Source of the DNA: Hyphomicrobiales bacterium
GTDB lineage: Bacteria; Pseudomonadota; Alphaproteobacteria; Rhizobiales; Beijerinckiaceae
Direction of reading: 5' to 3'
Length of the DNA stretch: 6,162 nucleotides
Assembly (NCBI GenBank): GCA_947374125.1
Contig: CANCAR010000163.1
Location: forward strand, 1-6,162
Notes under the pieces: model-generated
The model's input: the letters and a program-made list of their open reading frames with translations, nothing else
Database searches by the model: none
Told to the model about the DNA's origin: nothing
Program-made: the position numbers and the translations under genes
Part shown: positions 1-5,809 of the stretch, piece by piece
Layout of the letters: the number at the start of each line of letters is the position of its first letter
Position numbering within the stretch: position 1 is the first letter of the stretch

Positions 1-205
1 GTCACCCCATCACCGGGAAAACATGCTGATGAAGGATGCGACGCGGATGGGTATGGTTGTGGCGGATGCCCCGACCTCTCGGTATCGGAACTATTGGGCA
101 TTGAGTCTCGCTTCAAGCGCAGCAGGTGCCCCTCAGAAGGTGGTTGCAATGAAGCCAACCGGTGTGGTTATTCCGGGCACGACGTCGATTGTGGCCAACC
201 AGTAA
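1..205 (+). CDS. CAP/SCP-domain protein, C-terminal end (5' partial)
   Basis: The reading frame is open from the window edge (first full codon at position 2) to the TAA at 203-205, giving about 67 residues. It begins SPHHRENML and continues through KDATRMGMVVADAP to RYRNYWALSLAS. This is the typical end of a bacterial CAP (SCP/PR-1-like) domain: the 'S-P-x-H-R-x-N-(I/L/M)-(L/M)' motif, then the strand with 'R-(I/M)-G-(V/M)-V/A' and the closing 'Y-W' strand. About 30 residues follow the domain without a recognised motif. The internal ATGs at 23 and 29 are not the true start because conserved CAP residues lie upstream of them. Bacterial CAP proteins are usually exported and their biochemical role is mostly unknown; the signal peptide, if any, lies outside the window. 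The gene converges on hemB with 3 bases between stops. Family assignment is fairly sure; function is not. Confidence 0.8.
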   Translation, partial: SPHHRENMLMKDATRMGMVVADAPTSRYRNYWALSLASSAAGAPQKVVAMKPTGVVIPGTTSIVANQ

Positions 206-208
206 GGC

Positions 209-1222
209 TTACAGGTTAGCCGCGCGGAGTTTTTCGGCCACTTTTGGTGCGAAGTAAGTGAGGATGCCATCGGCTCCTGCGCGTTTGAAGGCCAAAAGGC
301 TTTCCATCATCGCTTTATCGCCATCAAGCCAGCCGTTTTGGGCAGCCGCCATGATCATCGCGTATTCGCCAGAGACTTGATAGGCGAAAGTAGGAATTCC
401 GAAATTGTCGCGGACGCGGCGGACGATATCGAGATAGGGCATGCCGGGCTTGACCATGACCATGTCAGCGCCTTCCTCAATGTCGAGGGCGACTTCGCGG
501 ATGGCTTCTTCGCCATTGGCAGGGTCCATCTGATAGGTTCTTTTGTCGCCAATCAAAGCGGATTTGGTGCCGATCGCATCGCGGAAGGGACCGTAAAAGG
601 CTGAGGCGTATTTGGCGGCATAGGCCATGATTTGAATATGGGTAAAGCCTTCTTCATCCAACGCGGCACGGATTGCGCCAATTCGACCATCCATCATGTC
701 CGATGGTGCGATGATATCTGAGCCGGCGTGTGCTTGAATCAAGGCCTGCTGGGTAAGACGAAACACGGTTTCATCGTTAAGAATGGTTTCACCCTTCAAA
801 AGCCCATCATGGCCGTGGCTCGTATAGGGATCAAGCGCTACATCCGTCATGAGCCCGATCGAGGGAACAGCCGCTTTGATGGCGCGGCAGGCTTGGCAGA
901 CGAGATTATTGGTGTTCAGCGATTCGCTGCCATCCGGATCGCGTTTGGCGGGATCGGTGTAGGGAAACAGCGCAATGACGGGGATGCCGAGCTTGGCGGC
1001 TTTTTCAGCCTCGGCAACGGCCATGTCGATGCTGAGGCGTTCGACGCCGGGCATTGAGGAGATCGCTTCACGCCGGTTTGAACCATCGACGAGAAAAATT
1101 GGCCAGATCAAATCATCTACCGTTAACGTGTTTTCTCGGACCAAACGCCGGGCCCAATCGGCCTTGCGGTTGCGTCTTGGCCTGTGCGGCAGCATGAGCC
1201 GAGCGTGTGCGTCATCAGCCAT
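209..1222 (-). CDS. hemB: Delta-aminolevulinic acid dehydratase (porphobilinogen synthase), Mg-type
   Basis: This cytoplasmic enzyme condenses two 5-aminolevulinate molecules into porphobilinogen, the first common step to heme and other tetrapyrroles. The 337 residues match the usual full length. Both Schiff-base lysines are visible: K204 in AYAAKYASAFYGPFRDA and K258 in MVMVKPGMPYLD. The metal loop, residues 127-140, reads DVALDPYTSHGHDG. The three cysteines of zinc enzymes such as E. coli HemB are replaced by A129, D131 and D139, which is the magnesium-type arrangement known from Pseudomonas and Bradyrhizobium. The start at 1222 is supported by a purine-rich Shine-Dalgarno stretch (GGGAGGGAGA on the minus strand, 1231-1240). 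The gene is divergent from the small membrane-protein gene and converges on the CAP-domain gene with almost no gap, so any terminator must lie inside the neighbouring gene. Identity is essentially certain. Confidence 0.98.
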   Translation of the reverse strand: MADDAHARLMLPHRPRRNRKADWARRLVRENTLTVDDLIWPIFLVDGSNRREAISSMPGVERLSIDMAVAEAEKAAKLGIPVIALFPYTDPAKRDPDGSESLNTNNLVCQACRAIKAAVPSIGLMTDVALDPYTSHGHDGLLKGETILNDETVFRLTQQALIQAHAGSDIIAPSDMMDGRIGAIRAALDEEGFTHIQIMAYAAKYASAFYGPFRDAIGTKSALIGDKRTYQMDPANGEEAIREVALDIEEGADMVMVKPGMPYLDIVRRVRDNFGIPTFAYQVSGEYAMIMAAAQNGWLDGDKAMMESLLAFKRAGADGILTYFAPKVAEKLRAANL

Positions 1223-1230
1223 CGTACCAG

Positions 1231-1240
1231 TCTCCCTCCC
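1231..1240 (-). promoter_or_regulatory. Shine-Dalgarno of hemB
   Basis: On the minus strand this reads GGGAGGGAGA, a strong match to the anti-16S core, ending 8 bases before the ATG at 1222-1220. It supports that start codon. It is the clearest ribosome binding site in the window. Confidence 0.7.
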
Positions 1241-1253
1241 AATTTATGTCAAC

Positions 1254-1280
1254 CTTATAGGACGCGAACCTTGTTTTCAA
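1254..1280 (-). promoter_or_regulatory. hemB: Possible sigma70-type promoter of hemB
   Basis: On the minus strand TTGAAA (1280-1275) is followed by TATAAG (1259-1254), a five-of-six -10 match. The spacing is 15 bases, shorter than ideal; shifting the -35 by one or two bases upstream gives 16-17 but a poorer hexamer. The -10 lies about 30 bases upstream of the hemB start codon. A perfect TTGACA also exists on the minus strand at 1252-1247 but is too close to the start codon to serve a normal leader. This is a pattern match only. Confidence 0.3.
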
Positions 1281-1359
1281 AGCGAAAATCGCTGATAACT
1301 TCAGGCATAGCGCTTGTGGGGCTGGTTTTTCAGGTAACCCAAGGGAAGTCTGAGGCGAC

Positions 1360-1773
1360 ATGGCAATCCATTTAGACGCTTCCGCGACCGGCTGGGAAAA
1401 ACCGATCCAAGGCTTTTACCGAATCGTTGCCCTTGCTTGGTTAGCCAAGGGATTTTCGGGGTGGGCCACTTTGGTGGCTCTCGACGTGGAAGGTCCGCAT
1501 TTTGTCACCTTATCGAATTGGGTCACTTTTTTAAGTCTGATTGTGGTGCCGATCCTCGATATCGTCGCAGGTGTCGCGCTTTGGATTTCTTGGCGGTGGG
1601 GGGCAGGGGTTTGGACCTTAACCACCTTGGGATTTGTGGCCTTAGAAATTTTTGGTGCGGTTCCGTTTCATTCCATCACGCTGACGGGAGTTGCCGTTGT
1701 CCTTTTGTTTGTTCACGGCATGAGATTGGTTTTTTTTCGCTCTACCCGCGAGCAGCAAATTACAATTGTCTAA
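1360..1773 (+). CDS. Small four-helix integral membrane protein (DUF6163-like)
   Basis: A 137-residue hydrophobic protein with about four membrane-spanning segments, near residues 19-41, 53-77, 83-101 and 106-126, and short polar ends (RSTREQQITIV at the C-terminus). I recognise the pattern 'P-x-x-x-x-Y-R-x-V-A-x-x-x-L-x-x-G' near the N-terminus and 'D-x-x-A-x-x-G-L/V-W' in helix 2 as resembling the alphaproteobacterial family I believe is named DUF6163, usually encoded between hemB and an LdtR-type regulator. The family name is from memory; no function is known to me. The start is fixed by an in-frame TGA at 1351-1353 just upstream; GAGG at 1352-1355 is a possible ribosome binding site at short spacing, with AAGGGAAG further up. 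It is co-directional with the regulator and L,D-transpeptidase genes, so an envelope-related role is a guess from context. That it is a real membrane protein is well supported. Confidence 0.85.
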   Translation: MAIHLDASATGWEKPIQGFYRIVALAWLAKGFSGWATLVALDVEGPHFVTLSNWVTFLSLIVVPILDIVAGVALWISWRWGAGVWTLTTLGFVALEIFGAVPFHSITLTGVAVVLLFVHGMRLVFFRSTREQQITIV

Positions 1774-1803
1774 TTTTATCGATCCATTTTATAGTTTGAT
1801 CAC

Positions 1804-1824
1804 CAAACGTTACGTCAACGTTTG
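1804..1824. promoter_or_regulatory. Palindrome 1 upstream of the MarR gene (candidate operator)
   Basis: Perfect 8-base inverted repeat: CAAACGTT (1804-1811), spacer ACGTC, AACGTTTG (1817-1824). It lies in AT-rich DNA about 95-115 bases before the regulator start. The 21-bp size and symmetry suit a dimeric winged-helix regulator, and MarR proteins often control their own genes. It shares TTACGT and AACGT elements with the palindrome at 1868-1882. Binding is inferred. Confidence 0.5.
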
Positions 1825-1830
1825 ATTCAT

Positions 1831-1843
1831 ATTAATTGTTAAT
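1831..1843. promoter_or_regulatory. AT-rich palindrome 2 upstream of the MarR gene
   Basis: ATTAA (1831-1835), spacer TTG, TTAAT (1839-1843). Short AT-only dyads arise easily by chance in such DNA, so this is weaker than its neighbours. It overlaps a TTGTTA at 1837-1842 that could act as a -35 element, with TAGATT at 1861-1866 as the -10 (18-base spacing). Confidence 0.25.
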
Positions 1844-1867
1844 GCGTCTTTTACGTGCATTAGATTA

Positions 1868-1882
1868 ATTACGTAACGTAAT
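1868..1882. promoter_or_regulatory. Palindrome 3 next to the MarR gene start (candidate operator)
   Basis: ATTACGTAACGTAAT is a perfect 7-base inverted repeat around a central A (1875). It sits 36-50 bases upstream of the ATG at 1918 and directly downstream of the possible -10 at 1861-1866, where a bound regulator would block initiation. It repeats TTACGT and AACGT elements of the 1804-1824 palindrome, and a further single TTACGT lies at 1851-1856. Autoregulation by the downstream MarR protein is an inference. Confidence 0.5.
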
Positions 1883-1917
1883 AATTGCATTTATGTTGAA
1901 GTGTGGGCATTTTCAAA

Positions 1918-2430
1918 ATGAACAAAGTTGTAAAAATTTCAGTTTCGGACACGGGCGTGAACGCGCTTTCGTCGAACCATCCTTATTATCTGGAGGCGCT
2001 TTCGCTTGTCGAAAGATTGCATCGTAGTCTCTTGGACGTGATCAAGGACGAATTTGATCGGCGTGGCCGCTCAGACGTAAACCCGGTTCAGGCCTTATTG
2101 CTTTATAATATCGGCGATAAGGAATTAACTGCGGGAGAATTACGGTCGCGCGGTTATTATCTGGGCTCTAACGTATCCTATAACGTGAAGAAACTGGTCG
2201 AGATGGACTATCTTTCTCATGAGCGTTCGCAGGTGGATCGCCGGTCCGTTCGCATTAGCCTGACGTCAAAGGGCCAAGATATTCACGATATCGTAAGCGG
2301 CCTTTACGCCAAGCATATGCGCACAGTGGAGCAGGTTGGTGGTATTTCGGAGGCTGAGTTCCGTCAAACCAATACGATCCTTGTGCGGCTTGAGCGGTTT
2401 TTAAATGATAACGTGAAATATCGTCTCTGA
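1918..2430 (+). CDS. ldtR: MarR-family winged-helix regulator, LdtR-like
   Basis: A 170-residue cytoplasmic DNA-binding protein from ATG 1918; an in-frame GTG at 1903 would add five residues (GIFKM after the start), and neither start has a good Shine-Dalgarno. I prefer the ATG. The N-terminal dimerisation helix includes HPYYLEALSLVERLHRSLLD. The helix-turn-helix spans about 62-98, with a recognition helix near YYLGSNVSYNVKKLVE, and the wing about 101-115 carries the MarR signature DRRSVRISLT (D107, R108, R109). It ends LERFLNDNVKYRL, as I recall for the LdtR group. LdtR of Liberibacter and Sinorhizobium is known to regulate the L,D-transpeptidase gene ldtP and stress tolerance, with activity altered by small ligands. 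The next gene here is exactly such a transpeptidase. Palindromes at 1804-1882 are plausible sites for autoregulation. MarR family is certain; LdtR orthology is likely from sequence pattern and context. Confidence 0.9.
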   Translation: MNKVVKISVSDTGVNALSSNHPYYLEALSLVERLHRSLLDVIKDEFDRRGRSDVNPVQALLLYNIGDKELTAGELRSRGYYLGSNVSYNVKKLVEMDYLSHERSQVDRRSVRISLTSKGQDIHDIVSGLYAKHMRTVEQVGGISEAEFRQTNTILVRLERFLNDNVKYRL

Positions 2431-2501
2431 GAAACGGTAATCGGCAGGCTATTATTCGGTCGGCCATGAAATTGACATAACATTCAGCGATTGACGAACA
2501 G

Positions 2502-2534
2502 GGTGATGGAATGCTGTGAAAGCATTCCTTTACC
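2502..2534 (+). promoter_or_regulatory. Strong hairpin/inverted repeat between regulator and transpeptidase genes
   Basis: GGAATGCT (2508-2515) and AGCATTCC (2521-2528) are perfect inverted arms around GTGAA. The RNA stem extends past one T-T mismatch by five more pairs (GGTGA 2502-2506 with TTACC 2530-2534, one G-U). It lies 72 bases after the regulator stop and 46 before the transpeptidase ATG. No T-run follows on either strand, so it is a poor intrinsic terminator. Alternatives are an operator, a processing/stabiliser stem, or a leader structure. A consensus -35-like TTGACA occurs upstream at 2472-2477 and TTGACG at 2491-2496, but neither has a convincing -10. Confidence 0.5.
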
Positions 2535-2579
2535 ATCCTGTGCGAAACATCGCATTGATGATTTGTTGGAATCAATTTC

Positions 2580-3848
2580 ATGTATGTTTCTAAATCCGTA
2601 ACGCGCCGCTCGGTTCTTCTGGGCACTGTTAGCGTTTTTGGGGCAGTTTTCCTGTCGCCGAAGCTATATGCCCAAAATATGGATGAGGAAACCGGCGATC
2701 AGGCCGAATGGGCGCAGCGTTACGATGCCGCGACCTCTAAGACGCTTGATCGTTCAACGACCCCCCTTTTGTCGCCTGAAACGCTGGGCGCTACGCTCGC
2801 TGCGGTCGAATCCTTTAAATTGGTCGTTGCTAAGGGTGGTTGGCCCTTAATGCCGCGGGTACCGCTTAAGCTCGGTATGCAGGACGCGGCAGTAACTGAT
2901 TTACGCCGCAGGCTCATCGCATCCGGCGATTTGGATGTCGAAACGGGGCTGTCCGACACGTTTGACTCGTTTGTCGAAACGGGCGTTCGTCGTTTCCAAG
3001 AATTGCATGGTCTTAGAGCCACTGGGCTTGTGACGGCTCAAACGCTGACGGCTTTAAACATTCCCGCAGAGACGCGGCTGAAGCAGCTGGAAGTGAACCT
3101 TGTTCGTTTGCGGTCCTATGCCTCCAATCCCGGCCGTCGGTATGTGGCGGCGAATATTCCGGGCGCGATTGTTGAAACGGTAGAGGAAAATGTTGTCCAA
3201 ACGCGCCATGCCGCCGGTGTTGGCAAGATTGACCGCCAATCGCCGATCATGACCACACGGGTCATCGATATTAATTTTAATCCGTTTTGGACCGTTCCGG
3301 CTTCGATCATCAAGAAAGATCTGATCCCAAAGATGCAGGCCAATCCCGGTTATTTGGCCGAGAATAAAATCCGCATTTTTACGAATGATGGGCAGGAATT
3401 GACGGCTCAGAAGGTGAATTGGAAGACCGACGAGGCGACCCATTATCAGTTTCGGCAGGATCCCGGTGGTGAATTCAACTCACTGGGTTTCGTACGGATT
3501 AATATCGCCAACCCTTATGGGGTTTACATGCATGATACGCCCGCCAAGGGCATTTTCGGCGATGATTATCGTTTTGTCTCGTCGGGCTGTATGCGTGTGC
3601 AGAATGTCCGCGATTATGTCGAATGGCTCTTGAAAGACACACCGGGTTGGGCTCGGGATCAGATTGACGAGGCGATCCAGTCGGGCCAGCGGGTTGACGC
3701 TCGGCTTGCAAAGCCAGTTCCCGTGTTCTGGGTCTATATTACGGCTTGGGCCACGCCCGACGGGCTCGTGCAGTTCCGCGACGATATTTATAACAAAGAC
3801 GGGCTGACGGGCGTGCCTTTGGTTACCGCCGTTCAAAGCGATCCTTAG
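2580..3848 (+). CDS. ldtP: Periplasmic L,D-transpeptidase, YcbB type, with peptidoglycan-binding domain
   Basis: Enzymes of this family cleave the L,D bond of a tetrapeptide stem and join the acyl group to another stem (3-3 cross-link) or to an envelope protein. Of 422 residues, 1-32 form an export signal with twin arginines (TRRSVLLG, R9-R10), a hydrophobic stretch 12-27 and a probable cleavage after YAQ or LYA. Residues about 96-162 form a PG_binding_1 domain (KLGMQDAAVTDLRRRL; GVRRFQELHGLRATGLV). The YkuD catalytic domain covers about 187-375, with the signature H318-D-T-P and S334-S-G-C337-M-R-V; C337 (codon 3588-3590) is the nucleophile. This layout matches YcbB/LdtD-like proteins but is shorter than E. 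coli LdtD. The start is fixed by an in-frame TGA at 2559-2561; the ribosome site (TTGGAA) is weak. It follows the LdtR-like regulator, its probable controller, and matches LdtP of rhizobia and Liberibacter. Enzyme family is sure; cross-linking versus attachment activity is not determinable here. Confidence 0.93.
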   Translation: MYVSKSVTRRSVLLGTVSVFGAVFLSPKLYAQNMDEETGDQAEWAQRYDAATSKTLDRSTTPLLSPETLGATLAAVESFKLVVAKGGWPLMPRVPLKLGMQDAAVTDLRRRLIASGDLDVETGLSDTFDSFVETGVRRFQELHGLRATGLVTAQTLTALNIPAETRLKQLEVNLVRLRSYASNPGRRYVAANIPGAIVETVEENVVQTRHAAGVGKIDRQSPIMTTRVIDINFNPFWTVPASIIKKDLIPKMQANPGYLAENKIRIFTNDGQELTAQKVNWKTDEATHYQFRQDPGGEFNSLGFVRINIANPYGVYMHDTPAKGIFGDDYRFVSSGCMRVQNVRDYVEWLLKDTPGWARDQIDEAIQSGQRVDARLAKPVPVFWVYITAWATPDGLVQFRDDIYNKDGLTGVPLVTAVQSDP

Positions 3849-3864
3849 CGCTTAAGGAATTGGA

Positions 3865-5685
3865 TTAGTCGGCGGTGGCTGGAGTTGAACTTGAACGCTT
3901 AAGAATTCGACTTATATCGGGTGTGACCACGGGATCATCGAAAGTACCGGTTAGGCTATAGGCCAAAATGGCCGGTTCGGCACCGCTTTGAGGTGGCGGA
4001 CCAACGGCCTCACCGGAGAGATTGAGCTTTCGCTCCCCTAAATCGACGTTTCCGACAAGTTTCATGCGGTTCGGTTGGAGCGTCATATCGGCCTCGTTAA
4101 GCGTGGCCGTACCGTTGGCAAAGCGCGCTGATATCCGCATGGTTTCGAAATCGGTCTTGCCGCCGCGCATATCACGAATGGCTGAGAGAGGACGCGTTTC
4201 GATGCGCTTGAGGATGGACGGGATGTTGACGCCGGCCAAAGATCCGTTCGCTAGCAATCCGTCGGCATTGCCGGATATGGATTTCATCCATTGATCGAGC
4301 GAAGGACCGGACGCGGTTAAGTTAAAATTCCCGGTTACGGTTCCGTCAATTTTTTTGATGTCCATGAGTGCAAGCGTTGCTTGCCCGATGTCGATGGTTT
4401 CGAAATTTCCGTGGGTTGCGACCGCAAAACCACTTGAATCGGGCTGGACCGTTACTTTTCCCTTGGCGCTGCCTTGGAACAACCGCGCGGATGCCAAAGT
4501 GATGTCGAGGTTGCGATCTTTGGCCATGATGGCGAGCGCAACATTGGATATACGGACAATACCCAAATTAATGCGTTCCGCCGAAAGGCGAATGTCGAAA
4601 TCTTGCTGGGGTGTAAGTTCTGGACTGATGGTTGCGACCTTCCAGCCAACAGCATCCGACTGTTTTGGCCAAATCGGTGAGAGGAAGTTTGTTACATCCA
4701 TATCTCCGGCCGATAGGGTGCCTGTGACCAAGGGGCGAGGGCCTGAAATATCAAACGACACACCACCCGTCATTTGCACCGGACCGAGTTTGATCTGGGC
4801 TTCGGAGATCGCCAAAGCGAGTGGGGTGAGGTGTGCTTTGCCATCAATCGTTAGTGATGTTGCGAAGGTAATGGGCGGCGCTAGAGCCAGCCAATCCCCC
4901 ATTTTATCAAGACGTGCGATATCGCTGACGATCCGACCATCGAATTGCGCCATGCCGCCACGAAACGCCTCACCCTTTAACCTTACGCTGCTCGAAAGCG
5001 CGCTGATATCGAGGTTAAGGCTGCGTGCACCCTCTAGCGATGGATTAGCGCTTCCGAGACTAACCGAATAGCTGACATCCTGCTGTCGCCAAAGTCCCGA
5101 CCCCGAAAGGCTCTTTGAGCCGTCGGTATAAAAATAGACGGCCATATTAAGGTCTGTTGCCTCTGGTCTTGGCACATCGTGTTCCGTGACGCTCAGCTGG
5201 CCGCCCGTCATCGTGATGGTTTCAATTTGGCGATGATCGGTCTTTTCAGATTTTGCATGGACCGGAGATAAGCCGACGGCTAGCGACTTGCCCAAGCGAT
5301 CTGGATCGTTGGGAACCAGTTCACTTGGCACGGTGACATGCGGCGACTCAACATGCATCGAGACCGGCTCGTACCGACCGCCCAGTAAAGAAAACACCCG
5401 TAGACCGAAGGATACATCATGAGATTTAAGTTCGATTTTGTTTTCAAATGATATTGTTAAAGCGGAAATATCAAGTAGCGGTTGAGGTAGAAGGCGTAAG
5501 CTCGCTTGCCCCTCAATCCTGTTCACCGGTCCGATTTCGCGGCCAATAATCTCTTTAAGTTCTGAGAGAACGGGCCCGCTGCTGATGGGGAATGAGATCA
5601 GGCCTAATGCTAAAAAGGCGACGATGCCTCCGCAAGCGATGGCGGCGCGCCGGATAAGGGGGCGATAGGCGTTAAGGTCGATCAT
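3865..5685 (-). CDS. AsmA-family inner-membrane-anchored protein
   Basis: A 606-residue protein with a cytoplasmic basic N-terminus (YRPLIRRAA), one membrane segment near 13-34, and a large, presumably periplasmic remainder rich in alternating beta strands. The N-terminal region 'V-N-R-I-E-G-x-A-S-L-R-L-L-P-Q-P-L-L-D' is the AsmA N-terminal pattern. The C-terminal AsmA region, about 375-595, includes SGNADGLLANGSLAGVNI, the 'T-D-F-E-T-M-R-I-S-A-R-F-x-N-G' strand pair, and a closing 'Y-S-L-T-G-T-F-D-D-P-V-V-T-P-D'. AsmA-like proteins are related to bridge-like lipid-transfer proteins and are linked to outer-membrane assembly and phospholipid transport; the specific cargo here is unknown. The start is fixed by two in-frame stops shortly upstream on the minus strand (within 5701-5712); no clear Shine-Dalgarno is seen. 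It converges on the transpeptidase gene (16 bases between stops) and is divergent from acetoacetyl-CoA synthetase. Family assignment is strong. Confidence 0.92.
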   Translation of the reverse strand: MIDLNAYRPLIRRAAIACGGIVAFLALGLISFPISSGPVLSELKEIIGREIGPVNRIEGQASLRLLPQPLLDISALTISFENKIELKSHDVSFGLRVFSLLGGRYEPVSMHVESPHVTVPSELVPNDPDRLGKSLAVGLSPVHAKSEKTDHRQIETITMTGGQLSVTEHDVPRPEATDLNMAVYFYTDGSKSLSGSGLWRQQDVSYSVSLGSANPSLEGARSLNLDISALSSSVRLKGEAFRGGMAQFDGRIVSDIARLDKMGDWLALAPPITFATSLTIDGKAHLTPLALAISEAQIKLGPVQMTGGVSFDISGPRPLVTGTLSAGDMDVTNFLSPIWPKQSDAVGWKVATISPELTPQQDFDIRLSAERINLGIVRISNVALAIMAKDRNLDITLASARLFQGSAKGKVTVQPDSSGFAVATHGNFETIDIGQATLALMDIKKIDGTVTGNFNLTASGPSLDQWMKSISGNADGLLANGSLAGVNIPSILKRIETRPLSAIRDMRGGKTDFETMRISARFANGTATLNEADMTLQPNRMKLVGNVDLGERKLNLSGEAVGPPPQSGAEPAILAYSLTGTFDDPVVTPDISRILKRSSSTPATAD

Positions 5686-5745
5686 ATTGTCCGGCGTAAC
5701 TTTTCATCATTCAGACCGATGGTATACATGGTCGCATCTGTTGCA

Positions 5746-5789
5746 GGAAGATACCTTACGGTGTGGGGTGGAGGTTCTTCCTTTTTTTT
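5746..5789 (+). terminator. Terminator-shaped hairpin with T8 tract in the acetoacetyl-CoA synthetase leader
   Basis: GGAAGATACCT (5746-5756) pairs with AGGTTCTTCC (5772-5781): ten base pairs with one bulged T (5752) and a 15-base G-rich loop. Eight Ts follow immediately (5782-5789). This is the shape of an intrinsic terminator on the plus strand only. No plus-strand gene ends upstream (the neighbour is divergent), so it would act within the leader of the downstream gene, 20 bases before its ATG at 5810, or end a very short RNA. TATACA at 5723-5728 is a possible -10 for such a transcript. The long loop lowers stability, so function is uncertain. Confidence 0.45.
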
Positions 5790-5798
5790 GATCCTTTT

Positions 5799-5805
5799 GG
5801 TGAAG
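5799..5805 (+). promoter_or_regulatory. Possible Shine-Dalgarno of acetoacetyl-CoA synthetase
   Basis: GGTGAAG gives a GGTGA core ending 6 bases before the ATG at 5810, the best spacing of the three in-frame starts (GTG 5807, ATG 5810, ATG 5819). It begins 10 bases after the T8 run. Confidence 0.4.
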
Positions 5806-5809
5806 CGTG

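Noticed and set aside
338..1295. Several plus-strand open frames opposite hemB
   Set aside because: All are within or just past hemB, whose identity is certain; their translations have no family features.
1271..1299. TTGTTT - 17 bases - GATAAC as a promoter for the small membrane-protein gene
   Set aside because: Only three and four of six consensus matches; such pairs occur by chance, so it is not listed as a feature.
2255..2626. A 123-codon minus-strand open frame over the end of the regulator and the following gap
   Set aside because: It overlaps the regulator's coding end and the 2502-2534 hairpin and shows no motif or ribosome site; the low-complexity, Cys/Pro-rich translation looks non-coding.
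3842..3858. Inverted repeat TCCTTA/TAAGGA around GCGCT at the end of the transpeptidase gene as a bidirectional terminator
   Set aside because: The stem is only six base pairs, AT-rich, and lacks a T-run on either strand. Too weak to call.
4355..5071. A 238-codon open frame on the plus strand opposite the AsmA gene
   Set aside because: It lies wholly within the AsmA coding region, has no recognisable domain or ribosome site, and the minus-strand protein has clear family motifs. It is an antisense shadow of that gene.
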